From contig SIJG01000067.1 in the NCBI GenBank assembly GCA_023374025.1, positions 103,608 to 167,607 of the forward strand: a stretch of 64,000 bases of DNA. The letters are read 5' to 3'. Source of the stretch: Heterodera schachtii. Its lineage: Eukaryota; Nematoda; Chromadorea; Rhabditida; Heteroderidae. Positions 38,023-52,585 of this stretch are shown here, one piece after another; the stretch's first letter is position 1; each line of letters opens with the position of its first letter. The position numbers were made by a program, and so were the translations under genes. The notes under the pieces were generated by a model, which worked only from the letters and a program-made list of their open reading frames with translations, had not been told where the DNA came from and did no database searches.

Positions 38023-39824
38023 TAAAGGTCTTTTCACTTAAATGTCGTTTAAATTTGTGAAAATTATTGTTTTTTTATGATTTTATTAAAAATAATCCGC
38101 CATTTTTTCATTGCTCATTAAAATTAAGCTAATAAAAATTTAAATTTAAAAATTTTACAATTGTATAATTAAAAGCGAAAATTCATTTCCATGCATTCAT
38201 TCAAACATATTAAGAGTTTCTAAATAAATAAATAGAAAAAAATTTATAAATTATAATAAATATATATAAGAATCAATAAAACAAATAAATGAAAAATTAC
38301 TCTAATTGAATTAATAAATTTAAGCAAAGATAAAAAATAATGAAATTAATTTATTTGAATATGAAAATTTTTATTTGAATTTTACATAAATAGATATCTT
38401 TTCCTGAAAAAAGTAATTTTGTTTTAATTTCCTATGAAATAATATAAATAATTAGAGATAATAATTAAAAATGATAAAAATTAAACTGGACGAGCTTAAT
38501 CGAACCCAAAAAATAATAAATATCAAAGATTATACAAGAAATAATAAATATTGAGTGCATATCAAATAAATAAATAAAAATTATTTAATTCATCTTCTCA
38601 AAGAACAACCATTTTTGAAGTGTCGAGACAAGAAATCAAATAGTTAAAATTCCTTATAAATTTTTGTTTTTTCATGTTAAATATTTTATTGTCAAAATAA
38701 AAAAACTAAATTCACCAAAGAAATAGAATGAAACTGCTAATAATTTATAAAATTTAATGAAATTACCAAATTTTTCAATGAGGTTAAATAATTTTAATAG
38801 CTTTTAAGATTTATTATTTATTATTTTGTCAAATTTGCATAAATGATTATAAATTATAAAATTTTAATTTTAAAAAAGCCTTTTTTATGAAAGCCGTTAA
38901 AAATAAGGTTAAATAATAGGGGCGATAAAATTGCGAAATATAGTTGGAAAATTTTTTTTCAAAAATTGGTGACCAAATATTTTTATTTTTGGTTTTGCCG
39001 AGTTGAACATCACCCTTAAAGAGTTATCTGATCAACTTATGGCAGTAACATCTAAGAACCCATTTTATTTTTTAAAGTTTAATTTATATTTATAAATTAT
39101 TATGTACATCGTTTTTTATTGGATACATAACTTTATAACACCAAATTATAGACAATATCTCTCCCATCAAGAAATTAAAACATGTATGCCAAAGAAGATT
39201 AAGTATCAGCCTATTTTCATTAATTTCTAGGGCTGCTCATTTTAGGTCAATATCTAAAATTTTTGCGCATTTAATACGTGTAGATATCAAAAAAAATTTC
39301 CACTTGTTTGGGACTTCTATGATAAAATACAAGAATTATGTCAAATACGACTTTCTCCAATAAGACAGATCATCTTGCATCAGCTTAATTTCAATTTTGG
39401 AAGTATTGAATTTATTGAAAATTTATTTTTAAGTTTTTATTTATTTATTTTGAAAGTTCAATCGAGAAAATAAATATCAGTTAAAGTTGTGCCACGCCAA
39501 GCCCTTTTGGAACAGTCAAATCAACAATTTCTTATCACTTACCGAACTTTTTTACCTCAATAAACTTTTTAATTAAAATTGATTCAAAAAAAATTAGAAA
39601 AATTTTCATTTTTGGGTGTTGAACTAAAAGTAAAAAAACAAAAAAAAATTTTTTTTTTATCATAACTACTATTTTATCAATTTAGTAAAAATAAATACTC
39701 CTTAATAGCGACTAATAATTAAAATAGTCATTTAATTTTATTAACTAATCAAAACTTCAAAATTTCCCGTTGGTGCTTTTTGGCACCACCGACCATACTC
39801 CAACACAAATATTAGGGCTGTGCG

Positions 39825-40030
39825 AGAAGTCATTTAAAAAAATTGATATTTTTTGTCATTTTGGTCACCATTTTTCAAAAATTTGGTAAAATGGTGGTCC
39901 GGCGGTGCCGTTAGGCGCCGCCGGAAAATTTTTGTGATTTAAAATTTGTTTGTTAACAGATTTTGTCTAAAAAATCTTAGTGGAATTTTGTGGCACGGCG
40001 GCGCTGTTAGGCGCCGCCGGGGAAAATTTT
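39825..40030. repeat. Repeat with two CGCCGG hairpins
   Basis: Two GC-rich stems stand in AT-rich DNA: GGCGGTGCCGTTAGGCGCCG at 39901-39920 (continuing to 39924) and a longer one at 39996-40020 with a self-complementary CGGCGGCGC / GCGCCGCCG stem. Each is followed by GGAAAATTTTTG-like DNA. The TTGTTAACAGATTTT link between them is also present in the MITE at 19690-20329, so this is probably a diverged or partial relative. A TAGGGCTGTGC start at about 39823 could be its terminus. Confidence 0.55.
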
Positions 40031-43000
40031 TGGGATTTTTATTTATTTTACAAATTTTCAACTAAAATTGAAGTCATCCAATCAAACAACAGATGTTTTT
40101 AAAAAAATAATAAGGAAATTTATTTTATTTAAAGAACATGAAAAAACAGATTCTTTAAATGTGTATATGATTTTTATAATTATTTAAAATTTTATGAGAA
40201 ATTTTACAGCGCTTCAATTTTAGAAAAAAGTAATCAATGCCATAAACAGACAAAATAATTGCAAATTAATACACAGATCAATCAAATTAAATGAAAAAGA
40301 CATTATGTGTGATGAATAGAAAAAATTTAATAAATTTAGCAACAAAAAACTATGACTTTTATTCAAACGCTTTAGTAAAATTGAGAAAATTGTAAAATAT
40401 TACAACAAAAGAAAAAAGAATTAATGAACATTATTCAAAATGGTATAATAATTAATGATTATAAGCACCATAAAAAGAGAAAAAGCCTGAATGTATAGAC
40501 GTCAACAAAGGAAATGACTTGACAAGATTATTTAAATAAAAAATTAATATTTAAAAAATATCAATAATTAAGCAAGCAGAACGCGGCAAACCAAATAAAT
40601 TAGTCCCGAATCGGGATCTGTCCCTCTCGACCATTTCGCCAATCCCGCGGGATTGGAGTCACTTTAATTTTGAACAAATGCATTTTCTTATTACGAACTT
40701 GTAATTACAAATAGAAAAAAGTAAATTTAAAACAATATATTTTTTACATTTTTTCAAATTATTTATCGTACAATGAAAATGAAAAAATAGTTTATAAATT
40801 TATATCATAAGAAATATTATATCCGATAATATAACAAAATTTCAATATTTTTCTGATATTATACTTTTTTTAAATTCATTTTTAGTTATTTTTAAAACTT
40901 ACTATAAACAAATATTAAGCATTAAAAAATACAAAAAATTTAGTAGAAAAAGCAATAAAACACCTGAAAAATCAATAATTATGACATAATTTCAGAAAAA
41001 AAAACATAAAATACAAAAGAAAAAATCAAAATAATTTCTAAAACAATACAAAGTTAATAATAAACATAGTAAAACTGAGCAATTATATAAGGAACTAGAA
41101 CTTTCGCTGAGATTGTTTAATAAATAAATATACAATAAAATTACCTATAAATTCACATTTCTAATAATTAAAAAAAAGAATGCTGAATTTTTCGAGTACC
41201 AAAATTATTAATGAAAGGAAAATAAATTTTAGAATTTATTAAATTTAAAAACTCCAAGAAAAAATTGTTCATTAAATAAATTTATAACAAAAAAAGATTA
41301 AGAAAAAGTATTAAAATTCAATTTAATGACCGCACCATTTTTTAACAATTTATATATTTATTTTATCATAAAATTCTATACTGCACATAATTATTTAATC
41401 GGATCACGGACACCCGGGGACCTTCCTTTGTAAGTGATAACTTTTGAATGTCCAATCAACCTGCAAAATGCCAAAATTCTTTTCTTTAATTTTATACCCT
41501 TTCATAAATCCCCACCATGGTATTCATTTTTATAAGAAGCATTAATGATTTAAAAAAAACTCAAAATAATTTAATTTTAAATTTATATCTAAAAAATTAT
41601 ATTGAAAAATTAAATTAACTTAATTCTCTTCAAAAACAATTTTTTTAAATTAATATTTATTGTAAAAACAATAATTGTGATGATTCACTTTCTTATTACT
41701 TCTTAAAAAACAAAATTACCGATTCAGACAAATTCTATTAAGAATGAAAAACACCTAGACAAAGTAAACGACCATAAAAAACTCATAAGTGTGACGAGTA
41801 TTTGAATAAATATTATAAATTAATAAACTATAAAAAATTTAAATTTAAATAAACTAACAAAATATTTTTCTACTTAAATATTTTCTAATTAAAATTGTTG
41901 CGTCGGGGTTTTAGCTCTAATTATTCTGCACAGCAATTAATTTTATTTTCTTAATAACTGCAGCACCTTTCTTCAGCTCAACCTAAATTCTATTTTATAA
42001 TTTTAAGAAATTTAATTAAAAAAAAGCACATTAATTATGTTTAATTTATGCAATAAAAAAAAGCAATTAATTATTCAATAAAACCAAATAATTATTAAGG
42101 GTAATAAAGTTAATGAAGTAAAATTAATTTTTATTAATTTTTTTTATATTTATTATTTTAAATATTTTAACTTTCTACATGAGCTTTCTTTTAATAAACT
42201 CAAATTTTTTATAGGCATTCGCGTGTTTAATAGACTTAAGCCCTCAAATCATTTTTAATTCAAGTTTTAATTTATCATAGAAAAATTACTGACAATTCTG
42301 ACTGTAAAGCTTTGTTGGGTGCCATATATTCCCTGGCCCGTTATGAATCTGCAAAAAAAAAAATTTTATATAAATAAATTTCAGTAAATTGAATAGAAAA
42401 AATTATATATAAATAGATGTCAAAATTAAAAAAAATAGTTTTAAAAGTAATAATTATTGATAATGTTAATAATCCAGTGAGAAATAAAACAAATTTTATT
42501 AACAAAAAATTGTAAATAATGAATAATTAAAAAAAGATTTAATAATAATAAATTTAAAATATTAATTGAAATTAGGTTAATCTTTATTAACAATTTTGAA
42601 AATAATAGTACAAAAAAAGGTTTCAAAAAAGAATAAGATGAAAGCACACAAAATCATCAGGGAGTGCAGATTGCAAAGACTATAAATTACTAATTAAACA
42701 ACTATTACATAATAAATGGGACTTTAAATAAAAATATATTCTTAAATTATTTAGAGTTTTAAGTTGTATATATTGTACATTATAATTAAAAACAGAATTT
42801 ATTCATTTTTAACGAATAAAAGAACTAGAAACTCTTTAAGGAATTCTTTCTTTTTTTAATTTTATTAATATCCATTCATTAAAATTACAATCATAAATTA
42901 AAATAATTTATTTTATTAGGAGATTTTATTGAATAAAAACAATAAATAAAAGAAAAGAAAAACCGATGGAAAAAATAAAAGATTAATAAAATAAAGAGAT

Positions 43001-44574
43001 ATTAAATAAAAATATTATAAAAGCAAATTTATTATATTATTTTAAAGGAACATTTTTTAAAATTGAAAAATCTATTTTATATAATTATATTTACTGGCCC
43101 ATACAGCAGTGGAGCTTGGCACATTTTCGATATAAAAAATAATATAAATAAATGTGCAATTTAACAAAAAAATTATTTATAAAAAAACGCTCAATATTGA
43201 ACACGAAAATTTGCTATAAATAATAAATAATTGATAATTTTATGAGGAGTAATTAAAAACAGAATTAATTGTTTAAAATTTTTTAAATTAATAATTTAAA
43301 AACCTATATTATTAAAAATTTATAATTTGATTGAAAAATAATGACGACGCATAATATAAAATTGGCATTATTAATTATAGGTTTACCATAATTTATTGTT
43401 ATTTTCAAAGAATTTATTGAGATTAACTTTCAATTTACAGGAAAAGCATTGGCATATGGCCTTTCGCTGGGCAAAATTCAAAATCTTCGTCCAAGAATAA
43501 TTTTTTATAAATCAACAAATATAATTAATGATAAAAGACAGATAACCCTAATTATCCCAGCATTAGCGGATAATGTTGAAAAATTAAAAAACCAAAAATA
43601 TAAATACAAAAAATAATCATAAAAATAATTATAAACTAAATATGTAATAAATACAGTAGGAAAAGTCAAATCCAACGCGACGTCAAATCCTACGCGACTG
43701 TCATAACGTATATCAGAACTTGACAAGAAAACTGAAATTTTAATTTTTACAGAAGATAATTGAAGCTAAAGATTACAAAAAATAATATTGTTTTTTTTAT
43801 TAATTAATAGCAGAATAAATAAATTCGATTTGTTCAAAAACTGTTAAATGAAAACTTGAAACAATATAAATTTTAACAATACCAAAAAATTACAATTTTA
43901 ACAATTATCGTTAGGGCAACAGAAAAAAATTATCATTTCTAAACGATTTATATGACAAAAAACATACTGAACAATAAGAATAATTGTTTAGAGTTAATGT
44001 AAATAATAAATTTACTGCATTGAAAACAAAAAACAAATAATTTTTTTGATTTTTACGCAAAGCGAAAAAAAAATTCAAATTATTTTAAAGAAGAAAGGAA
44101 TTTATTCTGGAAAAGGCATAATTGGAAACTAATCATAACCGGACGGGATCGAGAATTATTTTAACAAAAAAGAAGAGTAATTAAAGAAAAAAATTAAACA
44201 ATACAAAAAATTAAAAAATATATTTTGAATTTTTACTAATTTTTACAATCCATAAAAAGGAAGAAATTTATTCATTTAATATTAAAAGTTCAGAGAAATA
44301 TTAAAAAAAAAATTTAAAATAAAATAACGGATAAATTAGCTATTGCAAAAGGGTTGTAATTCTTGAGAAGGAATTTTAATTTAAAATTGCGATTGGAAAA
44401 ACGGGAACATTATAAGAAGGAATCGGAACAAGAATTATTATACTAATAAGAAGACTAAAATTGAGTGTATAATTTCTAAAAAAATTTCTTGAAATTGGTA
44501 TAAACATTCAAAAAAGGCAAAATATATTATTAAAAATCATTTTAATAGAAAAAACATTACTTATTTAAGTTTGG

Positions 44575-44839
44575 TTGTCAAAACGGCCAATTTAGCTGAT
44601 GGGGGCCGTTCTAATAGGGGTTTTTGGAGAAATTCCAAAATTTGGACATAAAATATGGATGTAAATGCCAAAATATGAACAAAAATGAAAATATGGACAT
44701 AAATCGCGAAATATGGAAAATATTGATATAGAAATCCATCCTAGAAGCTTCAAACTAAGCTAAAACCATGTTTTTCGTGCGTTTCAGTCCTCCAATAGTC
44801 CAAGAAAAATTTTGAATTTCCATATAATTGTATGCCCTA
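44575..44839. mobile_element. 5'-truncated copy of the TAGGG hAT-like MITE family
   Basis: It starts abruptly in the conserved CAATTTAGCTGATGGGGGCC block and runs through ATGGACATAAA-type repeats to the terminal ATTGTATGCCCTA. The left half is missing, and no target duplication can be paired. Confidence 0.65.
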
Positions 44840-46232
44840 GTAATGAGTTTAGCAAAATAAGCATGGTAAAACTGAGTTAATAGATCCGTTAAAAAATTTC
44901 GGTTCCTAGCTTGATTAAAATTTAATATGCTTTTAAGTAGATGTTTGCAATTTATAGGCAATTCAAAATTAGAAGCAATTTTTTAGGATTTGCAAAAAAT
45001 TTTTTGTGTATTTTGCGCATTTTTAACACCTATTTTGCACTTTTTTGGCAACTATTTAGTACCTATCTAAAATAACAAAATTTAAATATTTATAAAAAAT
45101 AATGAATTTAAAAAAATTAGAACTTGTTTTAAAAATTGATAATATATAAAAAACAGGTAATAATTGCTTATTTGAAAACAAAAAATAATTAATTAAATAA
45201 AAATTTAAAATTCGAAAATAAGAAAATAAGAAAAATTTTTTTTAATTATAATAGAAAATAGGGGAAAAAGGCAAAAATTTATATTTAAAAATTTTTATAT
45301 TTACAACATCTCGCAATAAATTCTAAAGTCAAAAGATGGAATAAAAGTTAAAATATTCAAATTATATGTTTAAGAAAAAATATAATTGAAAAAAATAGCA
45401 AAAAAATAAAAATAATAATTCAAATCGATAATAAAGAATATTTCCTATGAATTTTTTAAATTAATGGCATAAATTCAAAAATGAACTACAAATTTTTGAA
45501 TCTTTTTAACTTTAAAAAACAAAAAGAGTTTTATGTAATCAAAGCTGGAAAATTTGGCCCAATTTGTTAACAGTAAAAAACTATAACCATTGCTGGAAAG
45601 TAATACTGAATTTGAAAAGGTTAGAATTTAATCATCGAATTAAAATCTCAAATATTTCATTATTTTTTATTTTAACATTTTATAAAATATCAGTTTAAAT
45701 AATTAATATGAAATTAGTTTTTATATTTTTTAATTATGGAATACTATTGCTAATTTTTTTGCTTGCAATGATTGTGTGTTAAGATTTTTTCGTTTTATTA
45801 TAAAACTTATTTAAATAAACCATAAAAATATAGAAGATTTAATACATAAAAAATAACAATGAGAATAAAAATAATTGTTGCTTTATAAAACAAAACATAA
45901 TTATATTTAAACCCTTAACTTATTCAGTCAGAAAACAGTCAAACACTTTGTGCTTGGAGATCAAAAGAAAATAAATGATAAAAATAGAAATGTAATTAAA
46001 ATCACTTTTACAAAAGAAATTAATAATAAATTTTTAATAAAAATTGTAATAAAAAAAAATTTAATATCAGAGTAAAATCGAAAATTCAACTACAAAATAA
46101 ACAATAATAATAATATAAGCAAAATATTTTAAAAAATTAAATTCTTCATAATATTTTAAAATAATAATAAATTATACAAAAATAAATTATAAAACAAAAA
46201 TAAATAAAGAGCAAGAAAAAACACACAGAGAT

Positions 46233-46366
<134 letters not shown>

Positions 46367-48254
46367 CTCATTCGATAATTAATCTAATGGTTAGTTGGCG
46401 AAATTCATGTCGAAAATTATATTACGAAAAAAATTATCAAAAGTATACAATTACTTATTTTAGATAATAACATGCCAATATAATGATTCTTTTTGATAAA
46501 AAAATGCATTTGATAAATCCTTTTCCTAATTCGCCTTTATTAGATAAAATAGAAGAAGAAATAATATGATATTTTATAGAAAGTGATTTATAAATTTACA
46601 TTATCTTAAATAGAAAGCAGGAATTTACAGAAAAAGTAAAAATGAAGCAAAAAAAACATTTATCATTGATGTAAAACAAAAATCTTCTTAAAATTCTATT
46701 AGCTGTATTTTAAAAGATAAAATCATTTTAAACAAAGAAATGATTACTATTAATAAAATAATAGAAATAATTTAAATAACATAATTAAAATTTGAAACTA
46801 AAGGGAGGGAATGTGAAAAAAAGGTTAATATTTAATATTTACCAAAAAACTAATCATTTTTACAATATAATTAATGACTGCGAAAAATAAAATTTTAATA
46901 TTAAAAAACGTTCGAAATTGAATTTAAAATAACTTATATACATAAAAGATTAAAAGGATATAGTTTGAATTATTTATTGATTTATGGATATACCAAAATA
47001 TATTTATTTCTACTTTTAAATATGAATAAGTAGAGAGTTCTGAGGCCAATATATAATAATTTCTCAGAAATCAAATATTTATTATTAGGTAAATTTATTT
47101 ATTTTGTAAATCTATATGTTTTTTAATTTTCTATGTGTTAGTCTATGTGTATTAACGATGTTTCCTACAATTTTCAAATTTCCCATAATATGGTATAAAT
47201 ATTAAAAAATTATTTATTATATTATTATAAAAAATATAATAAAATTCTTAAAAACAAATGTTATTATCAAACTAGTTATGTATAGTATATTAAACCTTAA
47301 AGTTCAATATCTGTTCATAAATAAATCTTAAAAATATTTTAATAAGATTACAACTTAAGAAAAACCCATTTCGCTTCGTCAAACATTTCATATGACAATT
47401 ACAACAAATAAATATTCAAAAGATTAAAATGAATGAAATACGATTAGTGAATTTATGAAATTATAATAAAAACTAATTATTTCACTATATTAACGCAAAA
47501 AATTGAAATTTCGATTTATTAACACGCAGAATGCACAATGAAAGATTGATACAATTTTTTCCGAGACATAAAGAAAATAATTATTTGTATTTGGTCATTT
47601 AATCCAAATTTATTCATAAGAAAATAAATAAATTTATTATTTATTTGAAAAATAAAGAAATTTATTATTATTTGAAAAATAAATAAATTATAAACTTAAT
47701 AAATATTCATAAATTTATTCAAAAACTTATTTGACCTTTATATTGGCCAATCTTTTTGTTAATGCTTTTTATGCGAAAAAATAAAAAGCTAAAAATAATA
47801 AGTAAAAATGTTATAATCTTAAATAAATATAGTATTAAACTGGTTAATAATTAGTTCTATTTACAAATTATTATAAAGAGAATATAATAAATTATTTTTT
47901 TTTAAATAATGTATTTTATATTATTTCAAAAATTGAAATCAATTCAATAAAATCTATTTTGCGAAAAAATATAAAACATAAAAAGGCAAAAGTAATAACT
48001 GAAAATGATAAAATGATAAAGCAATAAAAATATATAATTAATTGAAAAAATAATAACATTTATTTACAAAATTGTCAAAATGTGTATATTTAAAAATTAT
48101 TTCATAATATATTTTGAATATGCTTTAATATTGGAACGAATTTAATAAACTTATAATCAATGCATGGATACAAAAATGAAGTGTTGAGTCAATCCAAAAA
48201 AAAACTCAGTGATATATAAAATTAAATAAATAAATTTAATTATTCTATTCACAA

Positions 48255-48540
48255 AACACGGTGCCGTCCGCTTAACTTTAATCTACGGCGCGACGCAAGT
48301 CATTTTCAAACTTTTTAATATTTCAATTTTTCACATCACTTGTCGCCAATTTCTCCGTTTGTAGTAGACACTGCCGTACACAAATTGATACCGTTTTGTA
48401 AGAGCTCATCGAACTGTACAAAAAACCCGCTGGTATCGGCACGCTTAGCTTGGGTTGGCCATTCTTACCGGGCCGGTCTAGGTTCCGGATCAGGCACTTT
48501 TGTGACCCGATAGTGGTACGATAGGCTTCCGGAAAATGAC
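48255..48540. other. GC-richer island of unknown origin
   Basis: About 285 bp with much higher GC content than its surroundings (GGTGCCGTCCGC, CTACGGCGCGACGC, TACCGGGCCGGTCTAGG). Stops occur in every frame I checked over its length and no family motif is visible. It is likely an inserted transposon fragment. Confidence 0.4.
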
Positions 48541-48674
48541 CAATTAATCACTGAGTTTTTTTGTAACATAAAATGAATATTAATCAATACAAAAAAAAGC
48601 CTTTTTACGAAAACAAATAAATCATATAATTCGATATAATTAAAAAGTGAAGGTTAAATAATATAAAACAAAAT

Positions 48675-48905
48675 AATTAGCACATAATAACTAATCAATT
48701 GAAAAGATGATTAAATTTAAATGGAAAAATTAGTTTGCTAAAAATTTGCAATAATTATGAACAAATAAGCATAATTCTATTAAAATAAAATTATCATAAA
48801 TGCAAAAATCAAAACATAAAAGAATTAGTAATTAATTTTATTAGCACATAATGATTGAGTGATCAATCAAAAAGATGGTTAAATTTAAATGGAAAAATTA
48901 ACTTT
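48675..48905 (+). repeat. Two tandem copies of a unit of about 165 bp
   Basis: AGCACATAATAACTAATCAA ... TTAAATTTAAATGGAAAAAT at about 48679-48735 is repeated at about 48843-48902 with a few changes, in the same orientation. Confidence 0.6.
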
Positions 48906-51059
48906 TATTAAAAAATAATTAAGCTAATTATTAAAATAACATATTAATTACAGGCAAATGGAAAAAATCCAATTTATCAAACAATTCATAAATTAATGTT
49001 TAAATTTATGCGAACATAAAAAAACAGAACAAAATGCCACAAAAACGGACATAATAATTAACAAATCGTTCATAATTTGTAGAAATACACCCATTTCGGA
49101 TGCGAACGTAAGAGGACGTGAGCTTGAAAAAAAGGAAAAGTAAATGAGATAAGTTGGAAGGAGTTAATTTAGCATAATTTAATAAAATAAATAAAATTAC
49201 AAATAAATGAAAAATCTAAGAAATGGAAAACATACTAAAAGGAACATAGAAATAATTTTTTGCATAAGGCACTAAAAAATCAAAAAAAAATAAACATAAA
49301 TTTATTAAAATTTTCGGAATTTGTCAGAAAAAGCCTTAAAAGATAAACGGACAATGAAATTACAATAAAACAAAAAAAAATTATTATTTCTACAACATTA
49401 TTTCAAAATATATGATTCACAAACAATGTTTTAAAATTTTAATTATTTTTATATAAAGGATAGACTATTGCTCACTAAATATTTAATTAACTATCGGGGT
49501 TTTATTTGCTATGGTAATGAAAGTTATTGCTTCTTTTTTAGTGTAAATAAATATAATAAATTCTAAAAAATTATAATTATGAATATTTATTAGATATAAA
49601 GATTTTAACATTTACTTTAAAAATTTATTTTCATTAGGAAATTAATACAATATTTGTTAATTATATTAAATTTTAAAGTTACATCAAACTAATTGAAAAA
49701 GTTAATTATAAAAATCTCACAGTACAAAAACAATCAATGTACATGAAAATTTATAAATACACATAACATAAAATAAATTTATTTGGTTTAAAATTATATT
49801 AAATAGAAAAGGATAAGTGAAATAAAAGTGAAAAAATAATTTAAATAAAAAAAAAATTAATTAAAATAAATTTGTGTAATATTTTCAATGAAAAATAAAA
49901 GCAAAAATATATGCTAACAGGTTAATTCTAGCAGGGCAGCCATGTTCTGTGCAATCGTGTCCTTTGCGAGTTATGAATATGAAAAAAAACCTTTTATTAA
50001 TATATAAAATGAATAAAAACATTTATATATAAAGAAATGTAATAAACTTAACAAGAAAATATTGCTAGAAATAATAAATTATTGATAATCTTTATAATCG
50101 AAAAAGAAATAAATAGAATTTAAATGTCTAAAAATTAAAGTTAGAAAAAAACATGGCGTTAAATTAATTAATAATTTACGCTGCTATATAATGTAATTAC
50201 ATGTTTAATTATTTCGTATTGAATTGTTTTTTAAAAAATTAATGTAAAGAAATGCAATTAATAATGCTATCAAAAATAAAAAATATTGAGGAGCATATGT
50301 AACAGAAAATATAAATTTTAGAATATAAACAATAAATTTAATATAACTATTTTATTAATTAACAATCAGAAAACTTTAAAAAAATATGAAATAAAATACC
50401 TCCTAATATATTTATCTAATATAAAATATAAATTAATTAATTAAACCATTAATATGTTTTATTTTTAAAATGCCAAAATATTTTTTAATTTAAAATTTTA
50501 TTTTCATTTCTTTATGATTTTGTTTTGTTTTTGCTTCATTGTAATTAAATAAAACAAAATATTTTCATATAATTAAATTAAGAATTAACAAAATCATACA
50601 ATAAAACAAAAGTTTAACGACCAAATACGACCGCCTCTCGGCAGTCGTATACTGATTCTATGGCAGCGGACAAGAATAATTGATAAATATGTTAATAAAA
50701 GAAACTAATTGGAGAATTACTAAAAAAATAAAAATATAATAAAATAGATACTTTAAATTTTCAAACTTTTTGAAATTTATTTAGATAATTCAAATAAATA
50801 CAATTTTCTAAATTATTTTTATGCCAAAAATTCTCTAAATAAATTTTTAAAAAGTAATATTAAAAAAATCCTTTTTAATGAAAAAAAATTATTTACTTTA
50901 TTCAAAAATTTATAAAACAACATTATGTATTAAACAAAAATCTTTAAATATCCTATCTATCAAGAAAATAAAAAACCAAATGAACTCATAACGAAAATTT
51001 TTTCATTAGACTTAAATAATTTTGATAATCGAAAATTCTGTCTGAAACTTTCTTATTTT

Positions 51060-51475
51060 ATATTTTTCGATAGCCCCAAGTATTTTCTACTAGCCTGAAA
51101 ATTTTCAAAAAATTTCTCACTCAGTTTTATAAAAGTTATAACAAAAAGGTCTGAAAAAAGCAGATTCATTTGGCACTTTTCGCCGGTGCTATGTCAACCG
51201 ACGAAAAGTGCAAATTTGGACGACCGATAAAAAGTGAAAAATTTGATAAATTTTTGACTAAATCAACTCATAACTTTGCTCAGACGCAACCAAATTACAC
51301 AATCTTGGTATCATACGATAGCCCTTCAATTGTGCTATGGCTTGCCAAATATCGAAAATTCAAAGGTTATCGTATGATACCGAGATTGTGCAATTTGTTT
51401 CGTCTGATCAAAGTTAAGAGTTGATTTAGTCAAAAATTTAGCAAATTTTGCACTTTTCGTCGGACGACCCACCAC
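51060..51475. repeat. Foldback family copies 5 and 6, compound
   Basis: The left part carries the core in reverse (CGATAGCCCCAAGTATTTTC). The right part is a long foldback with arms at about 51204-51320 and 51365-51468: CCGACGAAAAGTGCAAATTT against its complement, and GGTATCATACGATAGCCCTT against GGTTATCGTATGATACC. An 84-codon frame lying on the arms is a by-product. Confidence 0.7.
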
Positions 51476-52244
51476 GCTTTGCCATAAAATTATTCAAATT
51501 TGATGAAACCTTTTTTGAAATTTTGAAGGATAAAGAAATCTTTGGGCTATAGAATGAAATTATCAATCTCATTTATTAACAGATCATAAATCAATATTTC
51601 AATGCCACATTATAATGATAAAAAATTATCAGATAACAAATTATTGATTTAAATTCAGAGAATAAACTTATACCAAAAAATAAAGACCTTATAAGGAATT
51701 CATAAATTATTCACATATAGAATTTTTAATATTATAATAATATCTCTATGGTAAAATTAATCAGATGACGTAAATAACTGGAACTAATTTTAACGATATG
51801 AGAAATTATCATGTTGCAATAATTTCATAAATATTTAATTTAAAATATATAATCAATAAAGCTAATAAAGGAAATCAATGCTATATCTAAGCATAAATAT
51901 TTTTGCATAAATTTCAAATAAGTTTTGGTATTTTCTTAATGAATTTGTGTAAACAAGTATTCGGAAAATTTTATATTACTTTTTTTAAAGCCTTGAAAAC
52001 AATTTGCAAAATAATTAAGTTTATATCAAATAAAATAACAAACAGTAAGCAGAGACAAAACAACTTCTGTGGTCGTAGGATATGTGTTTATTTGCTTATT
52101 ATTGTTTAATTGAATTTATCATTTTTTAATGATAATGGTTAATTTTGTTTTATTTTATTAGATTTAAACTTTCTTCAAATTTATTTTCAATGAGATTAAA
52201 GATTTTTTAAATTTTTGTCTTATTAATGAGCTTAATTTTACTTT

Positions 52245-52580
52245 ATCTGGTGAGCGACACTTTGTCCTTTTGGCCATAACTCTGACGCGCCGCAACTCCG
52301 CACTTTGAAATAAATTGTGAAAATCTGCCCATGACCTCTACTTTCTTAAACTGCAATGCGGGCTTTCAAACGCGCACGGTCTCGCGGCCTACAATTGCGT
52401 TTTCGCTTGATGTCTCGCCGGAATAGAGAATTCCCCCACGTTATTTTTGTAAAAAAATAAACTAGGCCATTCAGGTGTAAACAACGGCCGAGTTGCTGAT
52501 ACAATGCTGGCCTCAAGCGGTTCGAGTTGTAGGCAGTAACGGGGTAGACCGTTGCGGTTGTTAGTGCAGTAGCACTTGTT
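52245..52580. other. GC-richer island, possible tRNA-derived SINE head
   Basis: GC content rises sharply. ACGGCCGAGTTGC at about 52485 resembles the A box of a Leu/Ser-type tRNA, and GCGGTTCGAGT at about 52536 resembles a B box about 45 bp later. The cloverleaf does not close well, so this is only suggestive. No open frame is convincing. Confidence 0.3.
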
Positions 52581-52585
52581 TAATG

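Noticed and set aside
48255..48540. Possible rRNA or structured RNA fragment, because of high GC content
   Set aside because: No recognisable rRNA core motifs; kept as an unexplained island.
51170..51424. 84-codon open frame
   Set aside because: It lies on the two arms of a long inverted repeat.
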